A DNA stretch of 64,000 nucleotides from Aselliscus stoliczkanus (GCA_033961575.1 CM066731.1:129759001-129823000); one strand, 5' to 3'; counted from the stretch's first letter, positions 22,322 to 34,795 are shown. Made by a program: numbers and translations. The notes: generated by a model from the letters alone, not told the origin.

Positions 22322-22747
22322 ATTGGAATGCAAACCAATATATCTTTAGCCACTGTAAATCTCTATAAAACCCTCAGTTTGAAATCTGTTGCAGCATGTC
22401 ATTTGGTTTGCGAATCAGGTGTGCACCCCGATAAACTACATGGATTAGGATAATTTGGTATTTAGGTGAGAGAGCAAACCATGTTTCCCAGAGGCCCCAG
22501 GGGACACTGGACAAAACAATGAAGAGGCAATTCTGTCAGTCCTCATCCAGACCCACTTCTTTGCTGGTAGCTTTGGGTTTCCCTTAGGCCACTCCACTGA
22601 GATCTAGGACAGCCTCACAGTGACTTTATCTTTGGACCCTGGTCACTGCCCCAGTCTGCGGATACCTCACCCAGTCTTGTCTCTTCCGCTGACCGAAGGG
22701 ACTGATGATTTTATGACATGACTGTTAATGATTAATCTTTCCCAGTT

Positions 22748-22942
22748 TGTCCAGTGGTTCTCCACGTGCAGTCACTGGACCACCCACATCATCTAGGAAT
22801 TTGTCAGACATGAAAATTCTCAAGCCTAAAGCCAGATCTGCTGAATCAGAAGCGCAGGGAGTGGGCCCAGGCCTCTGGATGTCCACAAACCCTCAGGCTG
22901 ATTTCTAACCCACTCAGAGCTCAGCTTTAGAACCGCTGAGCT
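22748..22942. repeat. hAT-Charlie-type MITE
   Basis: The left end 'cagtggttctccacgtgca' and right end 'agctttagaaccgctg' are inverted. The interior ('aggaatttgtcagacatga', 'tctgctgaatcagaagc') follows a common MER5-like hAT miniature. Confidence 0.7.
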
Positions 22943-23220
22943 AGATCTCTCCTGGTAACAAAACTCACCTCGTTTGGGTCACCTCTCTCCTGAGAGTCCT
23001 TGAAGAAGAACTTGGAAGGCAGACAGGTGGGTGAAAAATTTTTGTACGCAAATGCGCTCCCTTTGACCTATAGTGAGGGCTGGTGGGCCCTCCCCTCAGG
23101 TTCTGCCCACCACGGAGCCCTCCGTCCCTACCCTCCTCGTCAACCCCCCCCCCACACACACACACACCTCCCTCCCCCAAATACAGGGGACTATTTAAGC
23201 CATGTAAATGAAGTGGGAGA

Positions 23221-23515
23221 GTATGATTCACGTTTCATTTTGGAAAGAGGCGTGACATGCTCCAGACCGCCACCAGATGGCAGCGCATTCCTGCGCAGCC
23301 CGCGCGTGACTGGGGCAGAGCTGCTGGTTCTGCTGTGGGCGAAGCGAGCCAGGGGCGGCGGCCCGTCATTGGCTTGGGTGTCTCTTTTTTCTAGAGCAGG
23401 AAGAGTCCGAACCCGGGGACAGGTGGGGGAAGGAGGAGAGAGAATGAATTGATGAGCGGGCCAGAGAGCTGCTAGGGAAGATTGCGATCCACTGTGGTCC
23501 CCCATTTCGTTGAGT
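23221..23515. promoter_or_regulatory. CpG-rich patch
   Basis: I count about 18 CpG dinucleotides in under 300 bp, against near absence in surrounding DNA. They include 'cgcagcccgcgcgtgac' and 'ggggcggcggcccgtc'. Just upstream is a TATA-like 'actatttaagcc' (about 23,188). A possible splice-donor-like 'acaggtgggg' occurs at 23,419 and again near 23,517. It could be a small CpG-island promoter of an unannotated or non-coding transcript, or an insulator. No exon can be proven. Confidence 0.45.
23270..23286 (+). promoter_or_regulatory. CTCF-like binding motif
   Basis: CCACCAGATGGCAGCGC is a strong match to the CTCF core and lies within the CpG-rich patch. It points the same way as the motif at 22,307. 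In vivo binding is inferred, not shown. Confidence 0.65.
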
Positions 23516-23789
23516 ACAGGTGGGGGAGACTATGAAGATTCAGCAGCAAGTGAGACACCTAGTGAGCTGGGGCTCAATGAAGCGCAGTCAGCTCAGACAG
23601 GTGTCTGGACTCGCCTGCCTTCTGTCCTTGAATGCACGCTGAGGACCTGCACAGACACATCACTGGAGTAGCTGTAAATCTTCCGGCCCAGCCTGCATCC
23701 CAGACCACTCCCATCAAACCTCAGGGGTAGCTCCAGGACATCGGCCCACCTTCCCCGGTGATTCTAATGTGCATCTAGGGCTGGTAAAC

Positions 23790-26510
23790 ATGGACATGAC
23801 TCTCATGGCAAAGTTGTATCCATGTAGAAACCTTGGTGGTTGCCTCATGCCCTAGTGTGTATTTTTCAACAACAGGGTTTGTTGTCTTGGCCAGTTTTCA
23901 TATTTCAGAATGGCGATATTTTGTTTTACAACAGAATGCCATCACTCCCCCCACTCCTCCAAACGTCTCTTTTTCCTTCCTCCTTTTCATCCCTCCTTCC
24001 TCTAATCCCTCCCTCCCTCCAACCTCCCTGAAAAATCCAATATTGTGGCTACAAATTAGGGCATATTATCATTACTTAAAAATTTTGACCAAAAATATAG
24101 CTTGTAATCAATTTTCTGAGTTGAAGATATTGTAAACCACAAAAATCTCTTTTCCTTTTTGCATTTGGTCACATGTTCTTAGGTGCCTTCAGGCTGCAGC
24201 CCCTATTTGAAAGGATATGGTAGTGAACATTTTATGTCAGTCTTGATGAAAGGCTGCTCTTTTCATCTCATTAGCTCATACTGATTAGATAGAAGGAAAA
24301 CATTCTTAGTAGCTGTTTGCAAAACTCTGTAGACTTACTCACTGGAGTTAGAAATTGTTCCAGGATACCAAACTCCTTTTGTATTGAACTAGGTGAGTTT
24401 TATGAAACTATATGTGTAAATATTTTCTATTTATTCTGGAAAGTCCTATATGTTTCCATGCAAAACTGTTAATAGGTAGAGTGAAACTGTAAGGAAACAT
24501 AGTTGCAGCATGTGGAATATGAAATATGGTTCAACTTGGAATAAAAGCATAGATAAGGCTAAGCCTAGTCCTTTGTACCAAAGGGGGGCCTGAAAATCAG
24601 CAGAAACCCCACCATAGGTGATATATTATTAATTCTTTCCCAGCATTGCTTTTTGAGATGTACATGTTACTAGAATAAATCATTTGTTAGGTTCTTCCTT
24701 AGCAAAAAGTTTATAAAGTTGTTCTCTGTGAGTGGAGATTGGATGAGAAAATTGAGAGGCTCAGGAAAAGCGAGCCCAATGAAAGAGCTGGGCAGGCTGG
24801 GGAGAAAGGAAAACAGATTAAAGAAATGACTAATCCAAGGGGGTTTTAGCTTTCATTTGGATTTAAGGAAAGGTCAGGGCCACACTATGGAAATTTTGAG
24901 GTGGTTCATTTGTAGGACTAATGCTCTGACGTTTTCCAAATGACTTTTTCCAAGGGATACCTCATTGGTTTGTGGGTGCCTCAGAGAACTCAAAGAGCAA
25001 TAGACTAATAAGTGTGTCTTGCATTTCGGGCAGAGGTTTTCTGGATTCTGGACACCTCTCCCATTCCTGTAGACCTATCCAAGGCAGTGTTACCTAATGA
25101 TAATTTAGGCAATATCCTGCGTTTGAACCAACATTACTTAGGAGTGATGGACTTTTGAAATCATGGTTTAGATTCAGTTTACATTTAAAATTAACACACA
25201 GGCTCCCTGACATATAATAAGCTCTTCTGTCTATGTGGGATTGGCAAACGGGTTTGAGAGACCTGTTTGGTATTGAACCTAATTTGTTGTTTAATTGGTG
25301 AACCCCTATTACTATGGCACTATAGAAATTTTAGGCATCAGTGCCTTTCTGTTTAAAGACATAAACATATTCAATTAGTGGGATGCCACATCATTTGTTT
25401 CAGCAGCTGCTTTTATTTTCTGTTGTTGATATGTTAAAATAGTTAAACACTTGCATTCATCTCATCCTATTAAAGAAACTCCATCAGGAAACAATGAGGT
25501 AACATGCTTGGTGACAGCAGGCTTAGTCACCCTGCTGTGCGAAAGAGATGAATAATGTTTTTAAATCTATTGACTTTCCCTTTTAAAACATACACTATTA
25601 CTGAAAGAAGATACTGCAGACTATATTTTGTTAACAGTTTATCTTTTTCATATTTTCATTATTAAATCAAATGGTGCACTTACTTACATGGTTTTACATA
25701 AAATGAAATTGCTGCATGACATTTCTTATTGTTTATAATTCCCATTTTGAAAGATGTAGTCACGCATTCTTGAAATTCTATAAATGCTTTCAGTGTTCAT
25801 ACTAGTAGTTCCCATTTTTCTTTCTTGGCTATTTGGCTGCCAAATCCTTTCCCATTTTAAGCATTATCTTGCTTATGTGATTTTGTGATTTACCTGCTAT
25901 TTGTCAAAACAATTTTTAGAATGACATTTTCTAGTTTCCCATTAGAGCACAGCGTGAAGAAGAATTGGATATAAAAGATCATATTGGTGAATATTTTCAT
26001 TAGACAAAGCCATTTTGTGGAAACTCGGAATTCCACTAAAAACAATTTGAGAAAATCAATTACTCCATGAATTTAAGAAGAGCCAATATTGTCTTGAGAT
26101 AATATTACATTTTTGGAAGCATAGTATTTCCTTCAAAAAGACTATAGCTAAAGTGTAATTTTTTTTATAGCGAGGCTAATTTTTTTCTAAGTCTTACTGT
26201 GGATCATGATTAACTCTATGATTCATACAAGTCAGAATTATTCCATTCTAGCATATTCCACAGTGTTTCTTGACTCCGGTGTAGTTTTTGATAATTTGCA
26301 GTGTCACAAGAGCATTCTTGCTAAACAGTAACTTACTCAAATAACTCATTTACTCTTGCTTTTTCCTTGGTAGAAAAAGAGAGTATTTGGCCACCTTGGC
26401 TATAACTCCCCTAAATACTAGTAAATGATTCATTGATTCAGATCGACATTTTACTCATTTTAAACCTATGAAATTGGGATGTATCTGATAATGACATCTT
26501 ATAATTAATT
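23790..26510. other. Long repeat-poor unique sequence
   Basis: Apart from a pyrimidine-rich tract at 23,940-24,030, no interspersed repeat or open gene is recognised across 2.7 kb. Repeat-poor stretches of this length in such a repeat-rich window may reflect selection or simply very old decayed sequence. Confidence 0.4.
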
Positions 26511-26514
26511 GGCA

Positions 26515-26526
<12 letters not shown>

Positions 26527-26546
<20 letters not shown>

Positions 26547-26641
26547 TTGAGGGCAGTGTCACTGGCCCTCATATGTGGGACCCAAACCGGGGCCGCTGGC
26601 TTCCCAAGCCAGCACTTAACCACCGTGCCACTCGGCCAGCC
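26527..26641 (-). mobile_element. tRNA-derived SINE, single-head copy
   Basis: The reverse complement reads GGCTGGCCGAGTGGCACGGT, then 'ctggcttgggaagccagcg'-like sequence, 'ggtttgggtcccacatatg', 'agggccagtgacactgccc' and a long A tail. It is the one-head form of the family. Approximate flanking repeats of the form 'cattttcttt' (26,513 and 26,642) are present. Confidence 0.88.
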
Positions 26642-26699
26642 CATTTTATTCTTTCTTAATGACGTAGAATAATGATGCATTATACAATCAATAGCACCA

Positions 26700-27375
26700 T
26701 AGATTTAAATGACATATAACTAATTTAAATTTGGAATTAACAGTGATTTAATTGTTTGATGTTTCCAAGGGGATTTAAAAACAATTTTCTCTCTTATGGG
26801 TAATTGTGCAGTTAAGATTCTTGTGCCATTTTTACACACCACGAGCCCAGAACATTCTGAGTGTGAGGAAATAGGGAGCACCATATAGTGGAAATTCATC
26901 ATAGTTTAGAACAAATCTAGGCTCTCAATTAATTTGTTTTGAACAAGCTTCTCAAATTAATTGCTATTAATTGAACCTTTATTTTCTATAAGTATGAGGT
27001 TATAATTTGATGTGCTATTCCTGTTTTTAAATCATAAACCATTAAAATTGATTATGAAAATACATGAGGAAATCTTTCATATATAGATATACTTGTATGT
27101 AGGCTTTTACAAGTATGTATTGGGTATTAAAAGCTTTTCTGTAAGTGACTGTGGGCTAGTTACCTAATATAGGTAACTGAAACATGACATTCCTGCAGCA
27201 CTCACTTATATGCATGAGCCATTGGAGGGGGGATTTTCCTTCACGGGAGGAAGCTTTGGCAGGTGAAGTCTGGATTAAAGTCTTCCTTTGCTGGTGAATT
27301 TCCTTGTATTATATATACCTGGGCATTCATCATTGTTCCCCAAACCTCAAAACTGCTTTCAAACTAAGGACCATT
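26700..27375. other. Unique AT-rich sequence, nothing recognised
   Basis: No repeat or gene signature is seen. Confidence 0.4.
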
Positions 27376-27377
27376 TC

Positions 27378-27470
27378 TCCTTCTCCTCCTCCTCCTCCTC
27401 CTCCTTCTTTTTCTTCTTTCTTCTTTCTCCTTCTTTCTTCTTCTTTCCTCTTCTTTTTCTCTCTTGCCAA
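27378..27470. repeat. Pyrimidine tract (CTC/CTT)n
   Basis: A run of CTC triplets passes into TTCTTT repeats. Serine/phenylalanine-rich open frames here are artefacts of this tract. Confidence 0.8.
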
Positions 27471-27649
27471 TATAGCATTTATTGGATGCCTGTGGGAATC
27501 TTTTATAATAAATGTTGGGGAATGAGCATTTCTAGCTTGACTTCATCAGTGGTCCTTTACTCTTCCATCCCAATAAGAAATTAAATTCTGTTTTTTTTTC
27601 TAACCTCTATTACTCCTTTGTGCAGCTCCTATGTACAGATGCTAGGATG

Positions 27650-28215
27650 ATTGATTGATTGATCCATTCCTTCAGCAATGCTGAACGCATCCTATGAGTC
27701 AGGTGCTCCTTTAGGACTGAGGATACAGCAAAGAACAAACGAGATAAAAAGTCCTGCCCTTATGGAACTTACTTTCTAGTAGAGTGATGTCAACCCTAAA
27801 TTAAATAAGTGTGTATGTGTATATGCGTGTGTATAAAATAAGTTAGAACATTATATAAGTGCTGTGCAGAAAACAGAATAAGAGGGATGGGAAATAAGGA
27901 TGAGAAAGGTTCTAATTGTAAACGTGGTGAGTGGAGCAGACCTCATTGAGAAAGTCACCTTTGGGCCAAGACTTGAACACAGGAAGGGAGTGAAAAGAGG
28001 GTTCCAGGATGAGGGAACAGTAGATGCAGTGCAAAAGCCGAGACAAGAGAGGGCTGCCAGCACTCAGAGAGGGCCAGAGGGGGTGGAGGATATTCGGGAG
28101 GCCAGATTTTTACATGAACTTTGGCTTTAACCAAAGAGATAAAGGGAAATGGGAGCATCACTGTAGGGTTTTAGGTGAGGAATGACAGGATTAGCTGACC
28201 TTTGAAAAACATCAC
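27650..28215 (-). repeat. L2 LINE 3' region
   Basis: The plus strand shows the reverse complement of L2: 'gattgattgatccattcct' (the 3' tandem end), 'caggtgctcctttaggact', 'cttatggaacttactttct', then 'gtcacctttgggccaagac', 'gttccaggatgagggaac' and 'ggagcatcactgtaggg'. The order is continuous over about 560 bp. Confidence 0.75.
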
Positions 28216-28219
28216 TCTT

Positions 28220-29760
28220 GCTGATACGTTGAGATTTTATTGGCACTTTAGCAGTCTTATTTATAAAAATAAAAGCATAAATGGAGATGTGTAAGTTAGG
28301 CCAGCATCCTTGAGTGGAACACACAGAAAGCGCTGTGATGTGAAATGTTCTAGTCTTTGGGACACAAAATATCCCTACCCACTGATCTCCATCTTGCTTC
28401 AGGAACAATATTAAGGTCTGTAAGGTGAATGATGTAAGTGCTGTTTCCATGGTAGCCGCGCACGTGGTGCCTGTGTATACTCATTCACCGGTATCGTCTA
28501 CCTCTTGGCAGATTGACTCTGGAGATGGAAGTTGAGGTCCTGTGTACCCAGTGGCATATATGTCAGGTCTTTGTACTCTGTACTCCAGATTTGGATGGTA
28601 AGCAACTCAGCCAATTTTTTTAACCCCTTTATTGGAACTGGTGCTCAGTGCTGGGAGTATAAGAATAAGTGATGAATGGCTTCTTCCTCAATGAACTCAT
28701 GACCTGGGGAAGATGTAAGAGAGCTGTATGTTGGGAGTTTTGCTGTTCTTATGAGACCAGTAACAGAAATACAACTCTGTTCCATTCAATTTCCTTCTGT
28801 CAGATTATTTTCTCTTCTGTTTCTTTCCTTTATCTGTTTTTAAATTAGGTACTTCATTTAAGACAATAGACTAATAGAATTTTCTTAAAGAATCTCAGGA
28901 AATGTCTTCTGCCAAATGCCTTGTCATAAATGTACTTAGTCTATCTAAATGGTTAAAGGCGTAAGAAGTAACGTTAAACTACTTGACATTTATGTGGCCC
29001 TTCCAACCGAAGTCTAACTAACATTTGTTGTGCATCATAAAACTGATATCCCACACCATGCTTCAGTGAAGTCAAATTTGTTTTACCTTTAAATAATTTG
29101 ATTTCTGCTAGAAAACATTAAAAAGTTGGTTTGTTTCCTAAAAATAAAAATGGTGAAAATTAGAATTTCTGTTTAAGATTATTTGGAAAAAATATGAGAA
29201 AACTGTTTTCAAGTAATTCATTTCTGCTATGAGCTGATTTCTTAACTATATTACTCTCTTTGGTTCTGCTTAGGGTAACACAATATTTTTGCCACCTGGT
29301 AACCATTTAGTGGCTTGCTGTCTGTCAAATTGGAATCATTAATCTAAGATCCACAAAACTCTGACCTCATCAAGAACTATCAGCTACATTAATCACATAG
29401 TGAGCAGTAATTAATACCCTCGCTGCACATCTCAGCAGATGCCAAGTGGTAACTGTGCCCAGAGACAGAGCCATTCAGTGGGTGGTCTGAAGTTGGTATT
29501 CTTTTAGGATGAATGGAGACACATTGGTAGGAAACTTGCTGCCTGAAACAATGAGAAACTTGAGGCCTTCTTTCCTCATTTGTCTAGCAGTATTGCCTCA
29601 AGTATGCTCAATGGCTGTGTGAATTTCCTTGATGGCCCTGGGTAAAGCTAATCATCGTTACTCTGTGTTATCGCAGTATCTTTGACATACTTCCTTTAGT
29701 GCAGCTATCATAGAGATTTTTCATTAGCCGTGTCCTCCTACTAGTCTGTGAGTACCTAGA
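28220..29760. other. Mostly unique sequence
   Basis: 28,636-28,730 may be an L2/MIR-type scrap in reverse orientation ('tgctcagtgctgggagtat'). The block 29,270-29,480 lacks repeat signatures and has clustered homeobox-like TAATTAAT and TGTCAAA motifs, so it is a candidate conserved non-coding element. Confidence 0.4.
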
Positions 29761-29767
29761 AGGCTGA

Positions 29768-29816
29768 ATATAAATATAAAGTATAATTATAAATATGAAT
29801 ATAAATATAAATATGA

Positions 29817-29872
<56 letters not shown>
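29768..29872. repeat. AT microsatellite
   Basis: An imperfect AAATAT array passes into an uninterrupted AT run of about 26 units (from about 29,819). Confidence 0.9.
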
Positions 29873-29874
<2 letters not shown>

Positions 29875-29994
29875 TCCTACAGTACTTGGCATTTATTACT
29901 ATATCATTAGGTACCTATTAAATGAATGATTAAATGTGCATCTGAATACGCAGTATATACAAACTATGATAAAAGCCTGTGTTTCTCAGGTGTA

Positions 29995-30075
29995 GACTGA
30001 TTGGTGTCATATTCATATCCTTGTTGTCTAGCCATTTGTTGGGTACAGAGAAGGTGCTCAATAAATGTTCGTGAA
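29995..30075 (+). repeat. L2/MIR-type 3' end scrap
   Basis: 'aaggtgctcaataaatgtt' is the shared 3' terminal motif of L2 and MIR. The upstream part is too short to decide between them. Confidence 0.5.
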
Positions 30076-30079
30076 CTTT

Positions 30080-32218
30080 GTGACAAAGCTTGACTTTATT
30101 TAGTAGGGTACCTCTCCCCTTGGAATATCGCTGGTAATGTGCATATTGGTAGTGGTGTCAGCTTCCTAATGCGTGTTTAAAAGACATATTTCTGTCAAAG
30201 TATTTTGTAGGAGGTTAGAAACTACAAAGAGCAACAACAACCACCACCAAGCCTGGAGAGATACTTACTGGAAGTGAAAATATTTATGTAATTTCACTTA
30301 AAGAGAAGAATTAGCAAAAGCCCCAGATGCGTTTGCAGAGTTCTCTGAGGGCTTTTGATGAAAAGGAAACACAAATGATCCAAAATTTAACTTCTGTCTC
30401 TAAAACAATTAAAAACCACACAGATATACACACACACAGATACACAAACACACACATAACTCTAGAAATGTTATTATGTTACAATCTCATTTTTACTGTA
30501 GCCAGTAGTAACATCAAAACAAAATAAAACATACTTTCTTAAGTCCAGCTGAAATAATGAAAAATAAGCATACTTTTTTTTATCTTAAAGGACTTAGGTA
30601 GCTGATGGAACATAGACAGTTTTTGCTAATAGAAATAAATCAATTCTACATTAAATATTTATTAATGAGTAAATGAATTAATTAAATAACCTGATGGAGT
30701 TTCCATTTTTGTCCTCAGAATATATCACATATAAGGGCACTTTGAAATTCCCTTGTGATTTTACTCAGATTTATTTTTAATAGAAAAAGTGTTTAGCATA
30801 ATCATCATATCAGGGGCTGGGGGAGTGGTGATGGATGAAGAAAATATCTCTTACCATAGCAATTTAAAGCATTCTAAAAATTCTAAACAAAAATGATGGG
30901 TAACCATGGTGAACAGCATATGAGGCAGATTTAGGCATTCAGGACTTGTCTTTATAATTGAGTGGCTTATGCCTTTCTGACCTGCTACTTGACTCACTTG
31001 ATATTCTTATCAATTATTCATCTGTTTGGGTCAGCCCTCAATCTGATCATCCCGTCACGTGGTCAGCTGGTTTGCTGTCTCTGTAGAGCTCATGGTCTCC
31101 ACTTCCCCTTCACCTTTGTGAGAGGCCTGCTGCTTAAACCGTACCCACCTTAGAAAGGCCAGCACTACTCTTCCTGTCCTTCCCACTGTGTTGCTTTCAA
31201 TTTTGAAATGAAAATACATCTGAAATAATTGAATTTAATTAATTTCATAATTAACATACATATGTTCAAAATGGGTTATTAGTCAAAGTAAACTATTTCA
31301 TCAATTTTAAAAGTCTTTCATGGCTATTCACTTCACCACTTTTAACCTTTCTAAGTACTGAGCTCAGTTTCTCTGCACTCCAATTGCCCCTCTCTAGCTT
31401 GTAACCCAAAGCACCCATGATATGGGCGTATTTTATTTCTTTACCAGCTCTGCAGACTTTTTTTTTCTTTAAGGGTAAAAGTAACAATACTTTAACTCAT
31501 ATAATATCAAAATGTGAAAAGTGATTATTTATACCTGTGACTGTGTCATGTGCTTAAACATTTTTATGTCAGAAAGCATATATCATATATATTTGCCTTA
31601 AATAAACATTCTGATGACACTTAGCATACCCTTTTACTAAACAGAAGTAATTTAATAATTCCCACACTGAGAAGAAGCTTTATCATAGCACACATATCTT
31701 CAGATATTTACCTTGGGTTCATTGTAAAGAAAACTAAAAAATGATCACCACAGTTGACTTTTCAAGTATTCTGATAAATGGTCTGAGCAAATACAGTTTC
31801 TCGAGTTAGCCATCTGCCATTTATTTTCTTGGATTGAAGCCTATCAATTTGAAATGTATTAGCACTATCGCATGAAATGAGGTTTGAAGGATATTTGAGG
31901 AATGAAACCTAAAATTCAGTAGGGAAAATTGAGAGGATTATATTGAGTAAAGCCTAGCAAATGGTAGTATTTGAACTGAGCTAATAGACGATGGGACAAG
32001 AAAGCTACAAGTTTGACAAATTACTGTATAAAAGGCAGTAAAATAGCTGAGTTATCAGAATTTGGTGCTGATATGTAGGTTAGCTGAGGACAAAATGAGT
32101 ACATACCTGTATGGTTTTCCTATGTTTCTATATGAGGCGCATAAGGTATTTTATAGCTGATCCAGTATATTATAGGTACATGACTAAGAAAACTCTACTG
32201 GCATTAATGAAAAAATTA
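30080..32218. other. Unique AT-rich sequence, nothing recognised
   Basis: A short CA-rich patch lies at 30,418-30,456. No coding region, repeat family or RNA gene could be supported. Confidence 0.4.
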
Positions 32219-32233
32219 AAAACAGTTCATCAG

Positions 32234-32377
32234 GCCGGCTGAGTAGTGCAGTGGTTAAGAGCTGGCTTGGGAAGCCAGTGGCCCCGGTTCAGATCCCACA
32301 TATGAGGGCCAGTGACACTGCCCTCAAAACAAAACAAAACAAAACAAAACAAAACAAAACAAAACAAAACAAAATAA
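32234..32377 (+). mobile_element. tRNA-derived SINE, single-head, with (AAAAC)n tail
   Basis: GGCCGGCTGAGTAGTGCAGT head, 'ggttcagatcccacatatg' B-box region and 'agtgacactgccctc', then about nine AAAAC units. The 13-bp target-site duplication 'aacagttcatcag' is perfect (32,221-32,233 and 32,378-32,390). The intact duplication and clean tail point to a fairly recent insertion. Confidence 0.92.
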
Positions 32378-32456
32378 AACAGTTCATCAGAGGGAAAGAT
32401 AAGATAAGCACTGCCCAGTCACAGAGTTCTGACTTTGTATATATAAGCCACACCTG

Positions 32457-33156
32457 GCTCTTTTTGCCGCATCTGCTGTGAGGATGATGACCATTCTCAG
32501 CACTCAGATGGTGGACATTCCAGAAAGTGTGCACATCACTCTGAAGGGACCACAATTATTGTGCAGGGCCCGAGAGGCACCCTGCGGAGGGACTTCAGTC
32601 ACATCAATGTATTAATGTAGAACTCAGTCTCCTTGGAAAGAAAAGGAAGAGGCTCCAGATTGACAATGGTAGGCAAATAGCAAGGAGCTGGCTACTGTTC
32701 ACACCATCTGTACAGAACAGGATCAAGGGTGTTACCCTGGGCATCCGTTACAAGATGAGGTCTGTGTGTGCTCACCTCCACATCAATGCCATTATCAGAA
32801 GAATGGTTCTCTTGTTGAAATCTGAAATTTCTTGGATGAAAAATACATCTGCGGGGTTTGGATGAGGTCAGGTGTTGCTTGTTCAATGCCTCAAGTCCAG
32901 ATAGATGAGTTAATTCTAGAAGGAAATGATATTGAACTTGTATCAAATTTAGCTGCTTTGCTTCAACAAGACTCAATGGTTAAAAACAAGGATATCAGAA
33001 AAATTTTGGATGGTATCTATGTTTCTGAAAAAGGAACAGTTCAGCAGGCTGATGAATAGGATCTAAGCTGTTCAGCTACAAAAACACCAAGATGTTGAGT
33101 GATTCCTCAGGCTTATTTGTGATATTTTAAAGATGCAATAAAAGTCATGTTGACAA

Positions 33157-33199
<43 letters not shown>

Positions 33200-33210
33200 A
33201 ATAAATGGAG
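32457..33210 (+). pseudogene. RPL9P: RPL9 processed pseudogene
   Basis: This is a retrocopy of the mRNA for ribosomal protein L9 (uL6), a component of the large ribosomal subunit. The start codon region lies at 32,484 and the ancestral stop at 33,057-33,059, giving about 190 codons, close to the parent length of 192. Recognisable pieces include '[13 protein letters not shown]' near the N-terminus, '[12 protein letters not shown]' in the middle and '[14 protein letters not shown]' with '[15 protein letters not shown]' at the C-terminus (32,832-33,059 open). The copy is dead: a 1-bp loss after about codon 22, in-frame stops near 32,610 and 32,670, and further frameshifts at about 32,790-32,830. 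Evidence of retroposition is the lack of introns, retention of 5' and 3'UTR sequence with 'gcaataaaagtc', an (AAAT)n-converted tail (33,153-33,203), and a 12-bp target-site duplication 'aagccacaYctg' (32,445-32,456 and 33,211-33,222, one mismatch). A SINE lies 80 bp upstream. Confidence 0.95.
33153..33203. repeat. (AAAT)n microsatellite in the retrocopy tail
   Basis: About 12 AAAT units grew from the poly(A) tail of the RPL9 retrocopy. Confidence 0.9.
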
Positions 33211-33224
33211 AAGCCACATCTGAA

Positions 33225-33723
33225 ATGGCTTATCTGTTTAAAATATAAAATAACTTATTCAGATCCCCATTTAATCAGTATTGCCAGGACTTTGTTTTCA
33301 AACTCTAAGACAGTGATGAGTGAAGTAAGTTAAAATGCTATGGCATATTGTAAACAGATGAACATAAACTTATTCCATAACAACAACAAAACAAAACACT
33401 GCATATAGGACTAGGACTTTATATATATATATATAAAATGAAATATAGAATAAAACCTCTGAAGGACAAGATCATGTTTTCTAGGTCTTATTTAATAGAG
33501 TGAACCACATAAGGTAGACTGTGAAAGAGTTAAAGGAGAACAGATATTGAAAATTATTTTTCTGCAAATATAGCAGCAGTTTGAATGCCAGCTGCAACTT
33601 TTGCAAAATAAGCATAAGCATTTGACCCTTGTCCCATAGTAGTTGTGGAAGGGAGAGATTTTGAAAGGAGGACAAGGAAAGGTCATAGAGAGAGGAGGTG
33701 TGTGTGTGCGTGTGTGCATGTGT

Positions 33724-33771
<48 letters not shown>

Positions 33772-34790
33772 CTTGGGGAAGTATGGAAATGCGGAAGGGA
33801 CATGGAGTAGAAGAAATACTCCCAGAGGCACTTCCCCTGACTGTTATGCTTTACATCTGTATTCTTATGGGTAAATAATGCCTGACTTCCTGGAAAGAGA
33901 GAGAACAGAAAGATCAGTAGAAGCCAAAGGTCCAGAAAACTCCCCAAGAGAAAACCAGATTCAAAAGCATGATCAGACCAGCAAACTGTGATGCTAGAGT
34001 GGGCGATATCACTACTGGTGGTCAGAAAGTTCAGGAAAATGTAGCCAGTCATGCCATGGGGGCAGGCAAGTGCCATCTTGAGACAGGAGAGTTATTTCTG
34101 GGATCATTTCAACTGCAGACTGTGGAAGTGTCTGCAGACACCTACAGAAGAGTACAGATACAGGTGACATTGTCCTAGAATGAGTAAAGAATTGCTGAAA
34201 CAGCCCTCTCCACCCAGATGGATACTCTGTACCAAGTGTAACTTATAACGTATAAATGAAGAGTTTGGCTTTCCTGACTTCTCAGGAAGTTCCTCCCACA
34301 CAGCAGGTGCAGAACAATGCATGAAAGTGGAAATGCAAAGGGATGGAGACAGATGAACAATAAGAGTGCAACAGCAGCAACACCTGAGTCCAGAGGCCTT
34401 GTATATTAGAAACTGGATTTATGTAAGTACAGGTAGAACCTGAGAAATTTTACAGTTTGTGTTATTTATAGCTACTCCTGCCAGTAGAAGACCACCTTGA
34501 TAAAAGTAAGAAAGATAAAGACAGAACCAGGACTGGTACTAGGACTTTGTGTGAAGAGAGACTGTTGATTAGAAGATAATCCCATTGAAAAATAAGTGTT
34601 ATTAATTATGTATGTGCTTACATCCATAATTTTAGAAAATCACCACATATTACTCATTATAGCATTTTTTCTTCCAAAGTTTATTTCTTTTTTATTATAA
34701 ATAAAATATTATGCCTCATATCCCAAGTTAGATAACTTTATTAAGTTATAGAGTACAAGTATCTGAATCTGAGTGAATATAAACTGTGCA
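33225..34790. other. Mostly unique sequence around a GT repeat
   Basis: Long open frames on either strand at 33,480-34,080 are carried by the GT repeat and have no recognisable domain. No repeat family is recognised outside the microsatellite. Confidence 0.4.
33699..33770. repeat. GT microsatellite
   Basis: An interrupted GT run (with GC, CA and AC variants) passes into about 22 uninterrupted GT units. Z-DNA-prone and likely polymorphic. Confidence 0.9.
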
Positions 34791-34795
34791 CACTA

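Noticed and set aside
23000..23452. 150-residue plus-strand open frame in the CpG-rich region
   Set aside because: The opposite strand is also open over much of this stretch, which points to GC composition. The product is low-complexity (Pro/His/Gly runs from the CA/CCC tract) with no recognisable domain.
27288..27584. Serine/phenylalanine-rich open frames near 27.4 kb
   Set aside because: They are produced by the CTC/CTT pyrimidine tract.
33492..34076. 194-residue minus-strand open frame, the longest in the window
   Set aside because: It is carried through the GT microsatellite as Thr-His repeats, with no family resemblance on either side.
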